Shown here: piece after piece, positions 1 through 5,842 of the stretch | Numbering within the stretch: the first letter of the stretch is position 1 | How the letters are laid out: every line of letters begins with the position of its first letter | The notes under the pieces: model-generated | The model's input: the letters and a program-made list of their open reading frames with translations, nothing else | Databases searched by the model: none | Told to the model about the DNA's origin: nothing | Made by a program: the position numbers and the translations under genes | Source: JAHRAH01 sp051009015 | Lineage (GTDB): Bacteria; Pseudomonadota; Gammaproteobacteria; Tethybacterales; Persebacteraceae | DNA: 15,450 nucleotides | Direction: 5' to 3' | Assembly: GCA_051009015.1 (NCBI GenBank) | Contig: JBPCWZ010000142.1 | Location: 1-15,450 of the forward strand

Positions 1-148
1 GTTTGGCAAAATGCCATTGACCGAAGACCTCCTGCCCGGCAACAAACAAATATTTCGCGGGCAACTGCGGGCGGCATACATATCCGTGCTGCAGCAGTTC
101 CAAAACCGCGCCGACAAACCAAAACTCAAAACCGCCCTGACAACATAA
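1..148 (+). CDS. C-terminal end of an unrecognised protein (5' truncated)
   Basis: An open frame enters from the left edge (first full codon at position 2) and ends at a TAA at 146-148, giving 48 residues. The peptide is hydrophilic and apparently helical, with segments such as LRAAYISVLQQFQNRA and a lysine-rich end (KPKLKTALTT). It has no transmembrane segment, so it does not look like the C-terminus of a TRAP permease for the following TAXI protein. The codons (GCC, CTG, GGC, AAA) match the other genes here, which supports real coding. I do not recognise the family. It is separated from the next gene by about 130 nt. Confidence 0.55.
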   Translation, partial: FGKMPLTEDLLPGNKQIFRGQLRAAYISVLQQFQNRADKPKLKTALTT

Positions 149-227
149 TCCGTTGCCAGAGCACCGGGCGGTTATCCCCCCCTGCCCCCCGATGCAATTT
201 AATAGTGCAACAACGGGCGGGAATTGA

Positions 228-235
228 TATACAAT
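228..235 (+). promoter_or_regulatory. Possible -10 element for the TAXI gene
   Basis: TATACAAT at 228-235 contains a TACAAT hexamer about 45 nt before the start codon at 279, in the 130-nt gap after the upstream gene. No convincing -35 box is seen; TGCAAC at 206-211 is weak, with an 18-nt spacer. The call rests on position and the hexamer alone. Confidence 0.25.
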
Positions 236-240
236 AACAA

Positions 241-275
241 GCGGACAATTGACAACCGACAACCGGGAGAAAACA
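241..275 (+). repeat. Heptanucleotide-periodic tract before the TAXI start
   Basis: The leader reads in 7-nt steps: GCGGACA, ATTGACA, ACCGACA, ACCGGGA, GAAAACA, then ACC-ATG. The repeated core is roughly NNNGACA. The Shine-Dalgarno-like GGGAG at 265-269 lies inside the fourth unit, 9 nt before the ATG at 279. A similar heptad tract precedes fpr at 13711-13759. Confidence 0.55.
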
Positions 276-278
276 ACC

Positions 279-1247
279 ATGAAAAACAACAACAAAAAAC
301 TGCTCGTCACCGCCGCCCTTTGCGCGGTTTTGGCATCGCCGGTCGCCGCCGCCGATCAATTCATCAGCATCGGCACCGGCGGCGTTACCGGCGTGTATTA
401 TCCGACCGGCGGTGCCATCTGCCGCCTTGTCAATAAGGGGCGCAAAGAACACGGCATCCGCTGCTCGGCGGAATCCACCGGCGGCTCGGTTTATAACATC
501 AACACCATCCGCGAAGGCGAGTTGGATTTTGGCGTCGCCCAATCCGACTGGCAGTTTCATGCCTATCACGGCAGCAGCAAGTTCAAGGATCGCGGCGCGT
601 TTTCCAAACTGCGGGCGGTTTTTTCGGTGCATGCCGAACCTTTCACGGTCGTCGCCCGCGCGGACGCCGGCATCCGCACTTTTGACGACCTCAAAGGCAA
701 GCGCGTCAATATCGGCAACCCCGGCAGCGGACAGCGCGGCACGATGGAAGTGCTGATGGAAGCCAAAGGATGGACGCGGGGTGATTTTGCCGTCGCCAGC
801 GAACTCAAAGCCGCCGAACAATCGCAGGCGCTTTGCGATAACAAGATTGACGCGATGATATACACCGTCGGGCATCCTTCGGGCTCCATCAAAGAAGCGA
901 CAACTTCGTGCGATTCGGTTTTGGTTCCGGTCGGCGGCTCGGCGGTGGACGCACTCGTGCGCGAGAATGATTATTACCGCGCGGCGGTCGTCCCCGGCGG
1001 AATGTATCGCGGCAACCCTGCGGATACCAACACTTTCGGCGTCGGCGCGACATTTGTCACTTCGGCGGATGTGCCGGACAAGTTTGTTTATGAAGTCGTG
1101 CGCGCGGTGTTTGAAAACTTCAACGCCTTCCGCAAACTGCATCCGGCATTCGCCAACCTGAAAGAATCCGAGATGATAAAAGACGGCTTATCCGCCCCCC
1201 TGCACCCCGGCGCGGCAAAATACTACAAAGAACGCGGCTGGTTGTAA
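279..1247 (+). CDS. TAXI family TRAP transporter solute-binding protein
   Basis: This 322-aa protein is a periplasmic substrate-binding subunit of the TAXI class of TRAP transporters, which normally hands a small organic substrate to a fused DctQM-type permease. Residues 1-25 are a Sec signal peptide (MKNNNKKLL, then a hydrophobic stretch ending in VAAAD). The mature protein opens with the family pattern ISIGTGGVTGVYYPTGGAIC, followed by STGGSVYNINTI and LDFGVAQSDW. The later ERF-like stretch RVNIGNPGSGQRGTMEVL is also typical. The ATG at 279 is preferred over an in-frame TTG at 249 because GGGAG lies 9 nt upstream and the signal peptide starts here. No TRAP permease is visible on either side, so the partner must lie elsewhere or be lost. 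The substrate cannot be inferred; family members have been linked to glutamate and other small organic acids. Confidence 0.93.
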   Translation: MKNNNKKLLVTAALCAVLASPVAAADQFISIGTGGVTGVYYPTGGAICRLVNKGRKEHGIRCSAESTGGSVYNINTIREGELDFGVAQSDWQFHAYHGSSKFKDRGAFSKLRAVFSVHAEPFTVVARADAGIRTFDDLKGKRVNIGNPGSGQRGTMEVLMEAKGWTRGDFAVASELKAAEQSQALCDNKIDAMIYTVGHPSGSIKEATTSCDSVLVPVGGSAVDALVRENDYYRAAVVPGGMYRGNPADTNTFGVGATFVTSADVPDKFVYEVVRAVFENFNAFRKLHPAFANLKESEMIKDGLSAPLHPGAAKYYKERGWL

Positions 1248-1268
1248 TCAATTCCCGCCCTTTTCGTC

Positions 1269-1430
1269 ATTCCCGCGAAAGCGGGAACCGATAGGGCGCC
1301 CCTTCGGGGCTTTAATTATGAGCGCGCTTTGCGCACTCTGCGGTTTGCCATTTGCGGCGACAAGTCGCCGTTTGCGCTTTCGCGCAAATGGACAAATGAC
1401 AAGGGTTTGGATTCCCGCTTTCGCGGGAAT
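1269..1430. repeat. Hairpin chain bounded by ATTCCC-N8-GGGAAT palindromes
   Basis: Six small inverted repeats lie in a row: 1269-1288 (ATTCCCGCGAAAGCGGGAAC), 1298-1310 (GCCCC-TTC-GGGGC), 1322-1334 (GCGC core), 1355-1370 (CGGCGAC-AA-GTCGCCG), 1371-1388 (TTTGCGC-TTTC-GCGCAAA) and 1411-1430 (ATTCCCGCTTTCGCGGGAAT). The outer two match the 20-bp pattern ATTCCC-N8-GGGAAT known as dRS3 in Neisseria, where such palindromes flank intergenic mosaic repeats. The part at 1298-1334 resembles the right end of the larger elements at 3204 and 15154 (GGGC-TTTAAT followed by a GC hairpin). Two further half-sites (TCATTCCCGC) lie at 1443-1452 and 1461-1470. Confidence 0.85.
1298..1316 (+). terminator. Possible terminator of the TAXI gene
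   Basis: A GCCCC-TTC-GGGGC stem-loop is followed by TTTAAT, 50 nt after the TAXI stop codon. The U-run is short, and the hairpin also belongs to the repeat chain, so a terminator role is only plausible. Confidence 0.3.
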
Positions 1431-2950
1431 GACGGTTGTTTGTCATTCCCGCCCTTTTCGTCATTCCCGCCCATTGCCGAGTTTGCCGTCAGGGTTATAA
1501 ACATTGTGGAAAATGTTGTAATGCGGGTTGTTGTGCTAACCGCTGCCATCGTCATCGGGGTTTCGGTTATTACCTCCGCCATCGTTGTGGTTGTGCGGTT
1601 TGTTAGCGTTGTAGTCGTTGGCTCGCCGACAATCTCCTCGCCGCCTTGCACAAGGGTTATCGTATAAACACGATTAGGCGGGCTTGGTTGTGGAAATTGA
1701 TAAAAATCCCCCACTGGCAAAAGAAGCGGTCGTGGAGTAATTATTACCCTTCCATCAAACACAGGAGAATTTCGGCTTGTGGTAATTGTTAGCACATGCG
1801 GACGCTGTGTATTTTCAGGCGGCAAAGTAACTAAAACACGCGAATTCCGAAAAGTAGTTATAACCAATCCAACCTCCGTTTGTACCGTAACTTCAACACT
1901 CGCCACTCGCGATGCCACAGTCATTCCGGGCATTTCCGTAGTCATTGTTGTCGTCACTGCCGCCGTCGTCATTCTTGCCGTTGTTGTTATCGCCGCCGCC
2001 GTTATCGCTGTCGTCGTCCGCATTGTCATAATATCAATGCTGACATTATCAGGCGGGGGCGGGGGCGTTGTTAATATCGGGGCAGTTGTAGTTGTCGCAA
2101 CCGTCGCGATTCTTTGGGAATATTCCCGCGATACCGCCGCAAACAAATCCGGCGCAAATGCCGCATTAGATTCCCGCTTTTGCGTTTCGCCGATGGTATG
2201 GGAATATCCAATATCGCCGCCAATTGTTTCTGCGCTATCGTCATAATACAGGGCAAAATGAAAGGACGGAATGGGGACAAACTCCAAGCCATAACGCCAT
2301 CCCTTATCATTTTCCGTTTCGCCTTTGCCGTCAAACCGGTAATAATCAATCGCCGCTTTAACTTCGCGGTATCCGGGCGCATTAAGCCGCAGTTTTGCGT
2401 CATAACCCTCGCGGCTAAAAGCGGCAACACTCGCATTAACCCGCCGGTCATCCGTTTGCGGAATGTAATAGTTTGCCGCAAGCGCAAAGATGGAATGCGA
2501 CAACTCGCCGCCAAAGCCATAACGCGAAAAATCGCCATAATCGCCATCTTCGTAATCCAAGAAAGCATTAGCGCCGTAGAGAATGCCGCCGCCGGTTTGC
2601 CGGTAGAAAAGCCCGACATTGCCGCCTTTGTCGCCGCCTTCGGCGGCATAAGCCCGCAGTTGCCAGCCAAAAGCGCGGCTATCGCTTTCGGCTAATGCGC
2701 CGATGACATTAATCGCGCCGCCGCTTTTGCGACCGCCCAAGCCGCTTTGCAGATGCACACCCGCCTTGCGCACGGCGGCGAAGTTGCCGGTAATGGCGTT
2801 TTCCGCCTGTGTCGCCAATGTGCTGTCAATCGCCGACAATATCTCCGCCTGCTTCTGCTTGCGGAATTCGGCAAAGCCGCCGCCATCCGCCGCGCCGTTT
2901 TGCACCAAAAAGCCCGCCAAAGCAAGCACTATCAATATCGTCTTTTTCAT
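1316..2950 (-). CDS. Inverse autotransporter (intimin/invasin-like) beta-barrel protein, passenger probably frame-disturbed
   Basis: The 544-aa frame begins with a signal peptide (MKKTILIVLALAGFLV, cleavage near AAD at 20-22). A short helical linker and an inverse-autotransporter beta-barrel follow. Marks of the barrel are GLFYRQTGGGILYGANAF, LDYEDGDYGDFSRYGFGGEL, LAANYYIP, GYDAKLRLNAPGY, GLEFVPIPSFHFALYYDD and IGYSHTIGE. These proteins insert the barrel in the outer membrane and export a C-terminal passenger for adhesion. A proline stretch at about 298-302 leads to the passenger. That passenger is odd: residues 308-345 and 445-490 are Thr/Met/Ala-rich, built mostly from ACA and ACG codons, and in another frame read as Asp/Asn/Gly-rich linkers. 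The part between (346-443) is beta-rich. The last 50 or so residues (including SFPRKRES) are translated from the hairpin repeat. GGAGG at 2964-2960, 9 nt upstream, decides the start at 2950. Confidence 0.8.
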   Translation of the reverse strand: MKKTILIVLALAGFLVQNGAADGGGFAEFRKQKQAEILSAIDSTLATQAENAITGNFAAVRKAGVHLQSGLGGRKSGGAINVIGALAESDSRAFGWQLRAYAAEGGDKGGNVGLFYRQTGGGILYGANAFLDYEDGDYGDFSRYGFGGELSHSIFALAANYYIPQTDDRRVNASVAAFSREGYDAKLRLNAPGYREVKAAIDYYRFDGKGETENDKGWRYGLEFVPIPSFHFALYYDDSAETIGGDIGYSHTIGETQKRESNAAFAPDLFAAVSREYSQRIATVATTTTAPILTTPPPPPDNVSIDIMTMRTTTAITAAAITTTARMTTAAVTTTMTTEMPGMTVASRVASVEVTVQTEVGLVITTFRNSRVLVTLPPENTQRPHVLTITTSRNSPVFDGRVIITPRPLLLPVGDFYQFPQPSPPNRVYTITLVQGGEEIVGEPTTTTLTNRTTTTMAEVITETPMTMAAVSTTTRITTFSTMFITLTANSAMGGNDEKGGNDKQPSFPRKRESKPLSFVHLRESANGDLSPQMANRRVRKARS

Positions 2951-2959
2951 TGCCATGCA

Positions 2960-2964
2960 CCTCC
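2960..2964 (-). promoter_or_regulatory. Ribosome binding site deciding the inverse autotransporter start
   Basis: GGAGG lies 9 nt before the ATG at 2950 but only 3 nt before an ATG at 2956, and a GTG/ATG further upstream (3001) has no such site. This favours initiation at MKKTILIV, which is also where the signal peptide begins. Confidence 0.7.
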
Positions 2965-3018
2965 GTGTGAAGTTGTCAAATAAACCCCAACGCATTGACA
3001 AATATACGCCGGGCTGTT

Positions 3019-3111
3019 CCTAGTCACGCAGTAGCATGGTTTCGCATATTTCACCCTTGCGGGCGTATTTTATTCCACGACAACCCGACAAGCGGGCTAC
3101 TCGCGACTAGG
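3019..3111 (-). promoter_or_regulatory. Long imperfect inverted repeat, candidate structured 5' leader
   Basis: CCTAGTCACGCAGTAGC at 3019-3035 is nearly the reverse complement of GCTACTCGCGACTAGG at 3096-3111. If transcribed leftwards, these would form a stem of about 16 bp enclosing two smaller hairpins: CCCG-loop-CGGG at 3084-3096 and CCC-GCAA-GGG at 3054-3063 (a GNRA-type loop on the minus strand). The stem would begin almost at the start site predicted from the extended -10 at 3120-3128. I match it to no known riboswitch class. It may instead be a small repeat element. Confidence 0.45.
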
Positions 3112-3119
3112 ATGAAAGC

Positions 3120-3128
3120 AGTATAGCA
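3120..3128 (-). promoter_or_regulatory. Extended -10 promoter candidate for the inverse autotransporter
   Basis: On the minus strand the sequence is TGC-TATACT, an extended -10 (TGnTATACT). A start near 3113 would give a leader of about 160 nt that begins with the long inverted repeat. No good -35 is seen, which is tolerated with extended -10 promoters. Confidence 0.4.
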
Positions 3129-3162
3129 CAAGATTCGCCCGAATCGCCCGAAAACACGGCAT

Positions 3163-3519
3163 CGGCGGGAATTTGGGCGGCGGCGGGAATGACGGCGGGG
3201 CGACATTGTTAAAGCCCTGTAAGGGCGAAATGTTATAGCACGGGGCAACGCCCCGTGATTCGGCATTATTATGGATATAGTCCTGTAAGGGCGACACCAT
3301 CCTTTCGCAGGGCAAAGCCCGGTAAAACCATCAATACGCAAACAACCGCCGCCATTGTTATGTGCCGCCCTTACAGGGCTTGATTAATTGGTATGCCGAT
3401 TCACAGGGCGTTGCCCTGTGCTATAACATTGCGCCCTTACAGGGCTTTAAGAATGCGCCGCTTTCGCGGCGATGGTTTAGGAGATTCCCGCTTGCGCGGG
3501 AATGACGATGCTTTTTTTC
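3163..3519. repeat. Nested-palindrome repeat element, copy 1
   Basis: The core is a large inverted repeat. The left arm (3204-3299) and right arm (about 3359-3455) are reverse complements with scattered changes, around a centre with GGGC-AAA-GCCC (3311-3321). Each arm carries its own hairpins: GCCCT-GTA-AGGGC (3214-3226), CACGGGGC-AAC-GCCCCGTG (3239-3257) and a decayed copy at 3280-3292 on the left; GCCCT-TAC-AGGGC (3367-3379), CACAGGGC-GTT-GCCCTGTG (3402-3420) and 3433-3445 on the right. The right end has a CGCCGC-TTTC-GCGGCG cap, then GATGGTTTAGGAG, then an ATTCCC-N8-GGGAAT palindrome at 3484-3503 and a half-site near 3511-3519. GGCGGGAAT half-sites lie at the left edge. Together with the leader region it fills the 590-nt gap between ligA and the inverse autotransporter; I see no gene in it. 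Confidence 0.9.
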
Positions 3520-3541
3520 GCGGGAATGACGAGATGGGCGA

Positions 3542-5830
3542 TTAGCCGAGCAGGGCGGTTAAGTCGGCTTCGGTTAGCACTTTGATATTAAGTTTTTGCG
3601 CTTGTGCGAGTTTGCCGCCCGGGCTTTCGCCCGCTACGACATAATCCGTCTTTGCCGAAACAGCGGATGATACTTTGCCGCCCGCATCTTCTATTTTGCC
3701 TTTTGCTTCGCCGCGCGCGATGGACAATGTGCCGGTAAGAACAAAGGTTTTTCCGGCAAGCGGCAGTGTTGAACCGGCATCTTGCGCCGTCCATTCCATT
3801 CCAATGCCATGCAAAAAATCCATCAACATAATGCATCGCGGATGACGGAAGAAATGATAAACGCGTTCGGCAACCGGGCTTTTGCCGTCCAAAGCGGCGA
3901 TGATATGTTGCTCGTCCGCCGCCGCAAGCGCGGGCAAATGGTCAAAAGTTGCGGCAAGTTTTTGCCCGCCTGTCTTTCCCAAACCTTTTAATGGCGCATC
4001 ATCATTTATCAGCGCAAGCGGCGAGTTTGGCGCGGTTTTGCGAAAAGCCGCCGCAGTTGTCAAAAAATCCGCCAGCGGGCGGCGCATTGCCTTTTGCTTC
4101 GGCGGGCGCAAAACAACGCCCGCCGCCAGAATGCGGTCTATTTCGGCATTGTTGTCATCGTCCGAAAAATAAGCCGACAATGCCGCAACCGTCTCAACAC
4201 CGGCATCGGCGACAAAAGCAAAAGATTCCGGCGGCGCGGCGCGCAAGTTTGCCAAACTGCCAAAAAAATCCGCCAATGACGCAGCCATTGTCTGCCCGAT
4301 GGACGGCACGCCCAGCGCAAACAAAAAACGCGCCAAACTGACATCTTTGCTTTTGGCTATCGCCGCCAGAATGTTGTCGGCGGCAACGCCCGCTATCAGC
4401 GAAAGCGACATCAGTTGTTTTTTTGTCAGACCATACAAATCGGACGGGCGCCGCGCCATCTTTGCGCCAAACAACTTTTCCAACAGCACGCCGCCGATGC
4501 CGTCAATATCCATCGCATTGCGCGAGACAAAATGCTCCAGCCCCGCCAGCAATCTTTGCGAGCATTCCGCATTTTGACAAAGCAGCCACTTGCCGCTTCG
4601 CACAATCGCCGCGCCGCAACCGGGGCAGTTTTTGGGCGGCTGCCATACTTCGGCGTCGCTCGGGCGGCGCTCCAAAACAACGGCGGCAACTTCCGGAATG
4701 ACATCACCGGCGCGGCGGACGGATGCATAATCGCCAATGCGAATATCCTTTTCGCCGATGATGTCCATATTGTGCAAAGTCGCATTTGCCACAACAACGC
4801 CGCCGACCGACACCGGCGAAAGGCGGGCGACAGGCGTCAGCGCGCCGGTGCGCCCGACTTGCAGTTCTATGTTGATAATCTTTGTTATCGCCTCTTGTGC
4901 GGCAAACTTGTGCGCAAGGGCAAAACGCGGCGCGCGCGAAATGTAACCGATGGATTCTTGCAGCCGCAAACTATCCACCTTATAAACAACGCCGTCAATG
5001 CTAAACGGCATATCGGCACGGGCGGCATCGGTTTGGCGGTAATATGCAATCAACTCCGCCGCCTTGATATTGTGCGCGCGCGGCTGAGCAACGGCAAAAC
5101 CGCATTTTGCCAAAAAAGCCAGCAACTCGCCTTGTGTTTTGATTGGCAACGCATTAATGCCAATGCCCGCGCCATGGGCAAAAAACAACATCGGGCGGCT
5201 GGCGGTTATTTCCGCTTTCAGTTGTCGCAAAGAGCCGGCGGCGGCATTGCGCGGGTTGGCGAAAACCTTGCCGCCGCGCGTTTCCTGTTTGGCATTTAGC
5301 GCGGCAAAATCGGCATAAGTCAGTACAACTTCGCCGCGCACTTCCAAAAAAGACGGCGCATTATCAATAGATTGCGGAAGATTATTAATCGTTTTGGCAT
5401 TTGCCGTAACATTCTCGCCGATAGTGCCATCGCCGCGAGTCGCCGCAACCGTCAAGTTGCCGTTTTCATAAACAACATTGAGGGCGACACCGTCCAGTTT
5501 CGGCTCCGCGCAAAAAGTAGTGGCATTGTGCTTTTGCATCCGCGCGGCAAACTCTTCAACTTCCTCCTCCAAAAAGGCATTGGCAAGCGAGCGCATCGGC
5601 GACGGATGCTCATAAGGTTGAAAGCGCGAAGACGCCCGCCCGCCGACCTTTGCCGTCGGCGAATCCGCATCGGGCGGAAAGCGCTTTTCCAGTTCGCCAA
5701 GTTGCCGCCACAAGTCGTCATAATCGGCATCGCTAACGGACGGCGCATCGCGCTCATAATAATCGCGGTTGGCTTTTTTGATTTGCGCCGTCAGGCGGCG
5801 GATTTGGCGGCGCGCTTCTTCCCCGTTCAT
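3542..5830 (-). CDS. ligA: NAD+-dependent DNA ligase LigA, with an extra helix-hairpin-helix module
   Basis: LigA seals nicks in DNA using NAD+ during replication and repair. The 762-aa frame carries the Ia domain (residues 1-60, DYYERDAP, DADYDDL), HPSPMRSLANAF at 75-86 and the adenylation motif KLDG with catalytic Lys111. The OB-fold follows, then a zinc site with Cys402, 405, 418 and 423, the HhH domain and a C-terminal BRCT domain (about 690-762, starting at GKTFVLTGTL). The usual length is about 670 aa. The surplus lies between HhH and BRCT, where residues 614-680 (LKGLGKTGGQKLAATFDHL...) look like a second copy of 504-574 (PSIGQTMAASLADFFGSL...). The ATG at 5830 is chosen because it fits the family N-terminus; an in-frame TTG at 5842 would abut the zipA stop. 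It is the last gene of the smc-zipA-ligA block. Confidence 0.97.
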   Translation of the reverse strand: MNGEEARRQIRRLTAQIKKANRDYYERDAPSVSDADYDDLWRQLGELEKRFPPDADSPTAKVGGRASSRFQPYEHPSPMRSLANAFLEEEVEEFAARMQKHNATTFCAEPKLDGVALNVVYENGNLTVAATRGDGTIGENVTANAKTINNLPQSIDNAPSFLEVRGEVVLTYADFAALNAKQETRGGKVFANPRNAAAGSLRQLKAEITASRPMLFFAHGAGIGINALPIKTQGELLAFLAKCGFAVAQPRAHNIKAAELIAYYRQTDAARADMPFSIDGVVYKVDSLRLQESIGYISRAPRFALAHKFAAQEAITKIINIELQVGRTGALTPVARLSPVSVGGVVVANATLHNMDIIGEKDIRIGDYASVRRAGDVIPEVAAVVLERRPSDAEVWQPPKNCPGCGAAIVRSGKWLLCQNAECSQRLLAGLEHFVSRNAMDIDGIGGVLLEKLFGAKMARRPSDLYGLTKKQLMSLSLIAGVAADNILAAIAKSKDVSLARFLFALGVPSIGQTMAASLADFFGSLANLRAAPPESFAFVADAGVETVAALSAYFSDDDNNAEIDRILAAGVVLRPPKQKAMRRPLADFLTTAAAFRKTAPNSPLALINDDAPLKGLGKTGGQKLAATFDHLPALAAADEQHIIAALDGKSPVAERVYHFFRHPRCIMLMDFLHGIGMEWTAQDAGSTLPLAGKTFVLTGTLSIARGEAKGKIEDAGGKVSSAVSAKTDYVVAGESPGGKLAQAQKLNIKVLTEADLTALLG

Positions 5831-5842
5831 CGCCCCGCGCAA

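Noticed and set aside
126..1142. Long minus-strand open frame opposite the TAXI gene
   Set aside because: It is an antisense shadow: rich in Arg/His/Ala, with no family motifs, while the plus strand has a complete TAXI protein with signal peptide and ribosome binding site.
3019..3111. tRNA or known ribozyme
   Set aside because: No cloverleaf with anticodon and T-loop could be drawn, and the hammerhead CUGAUGA core is absent on both strands.
3051..3341. 96-codon minus-strand frame in the ligA-adhesin gap
   Set aside because: Entirely made of the palindromic repeat and leader; the peptide (CYNISPLQGF type) is what such repeats give when translated.
3163..3519. CRISPR array
   Set aside because: The repeats are inverted, unevenly spaced and nested, without direct repeats and unique spacers, and no cas gene is present.
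4415..5299. 294-codon plus-strand open frame within ligA
   Set aside because: Antisense shadow of ligA; low-complexity basic composition and no recognisable domain.
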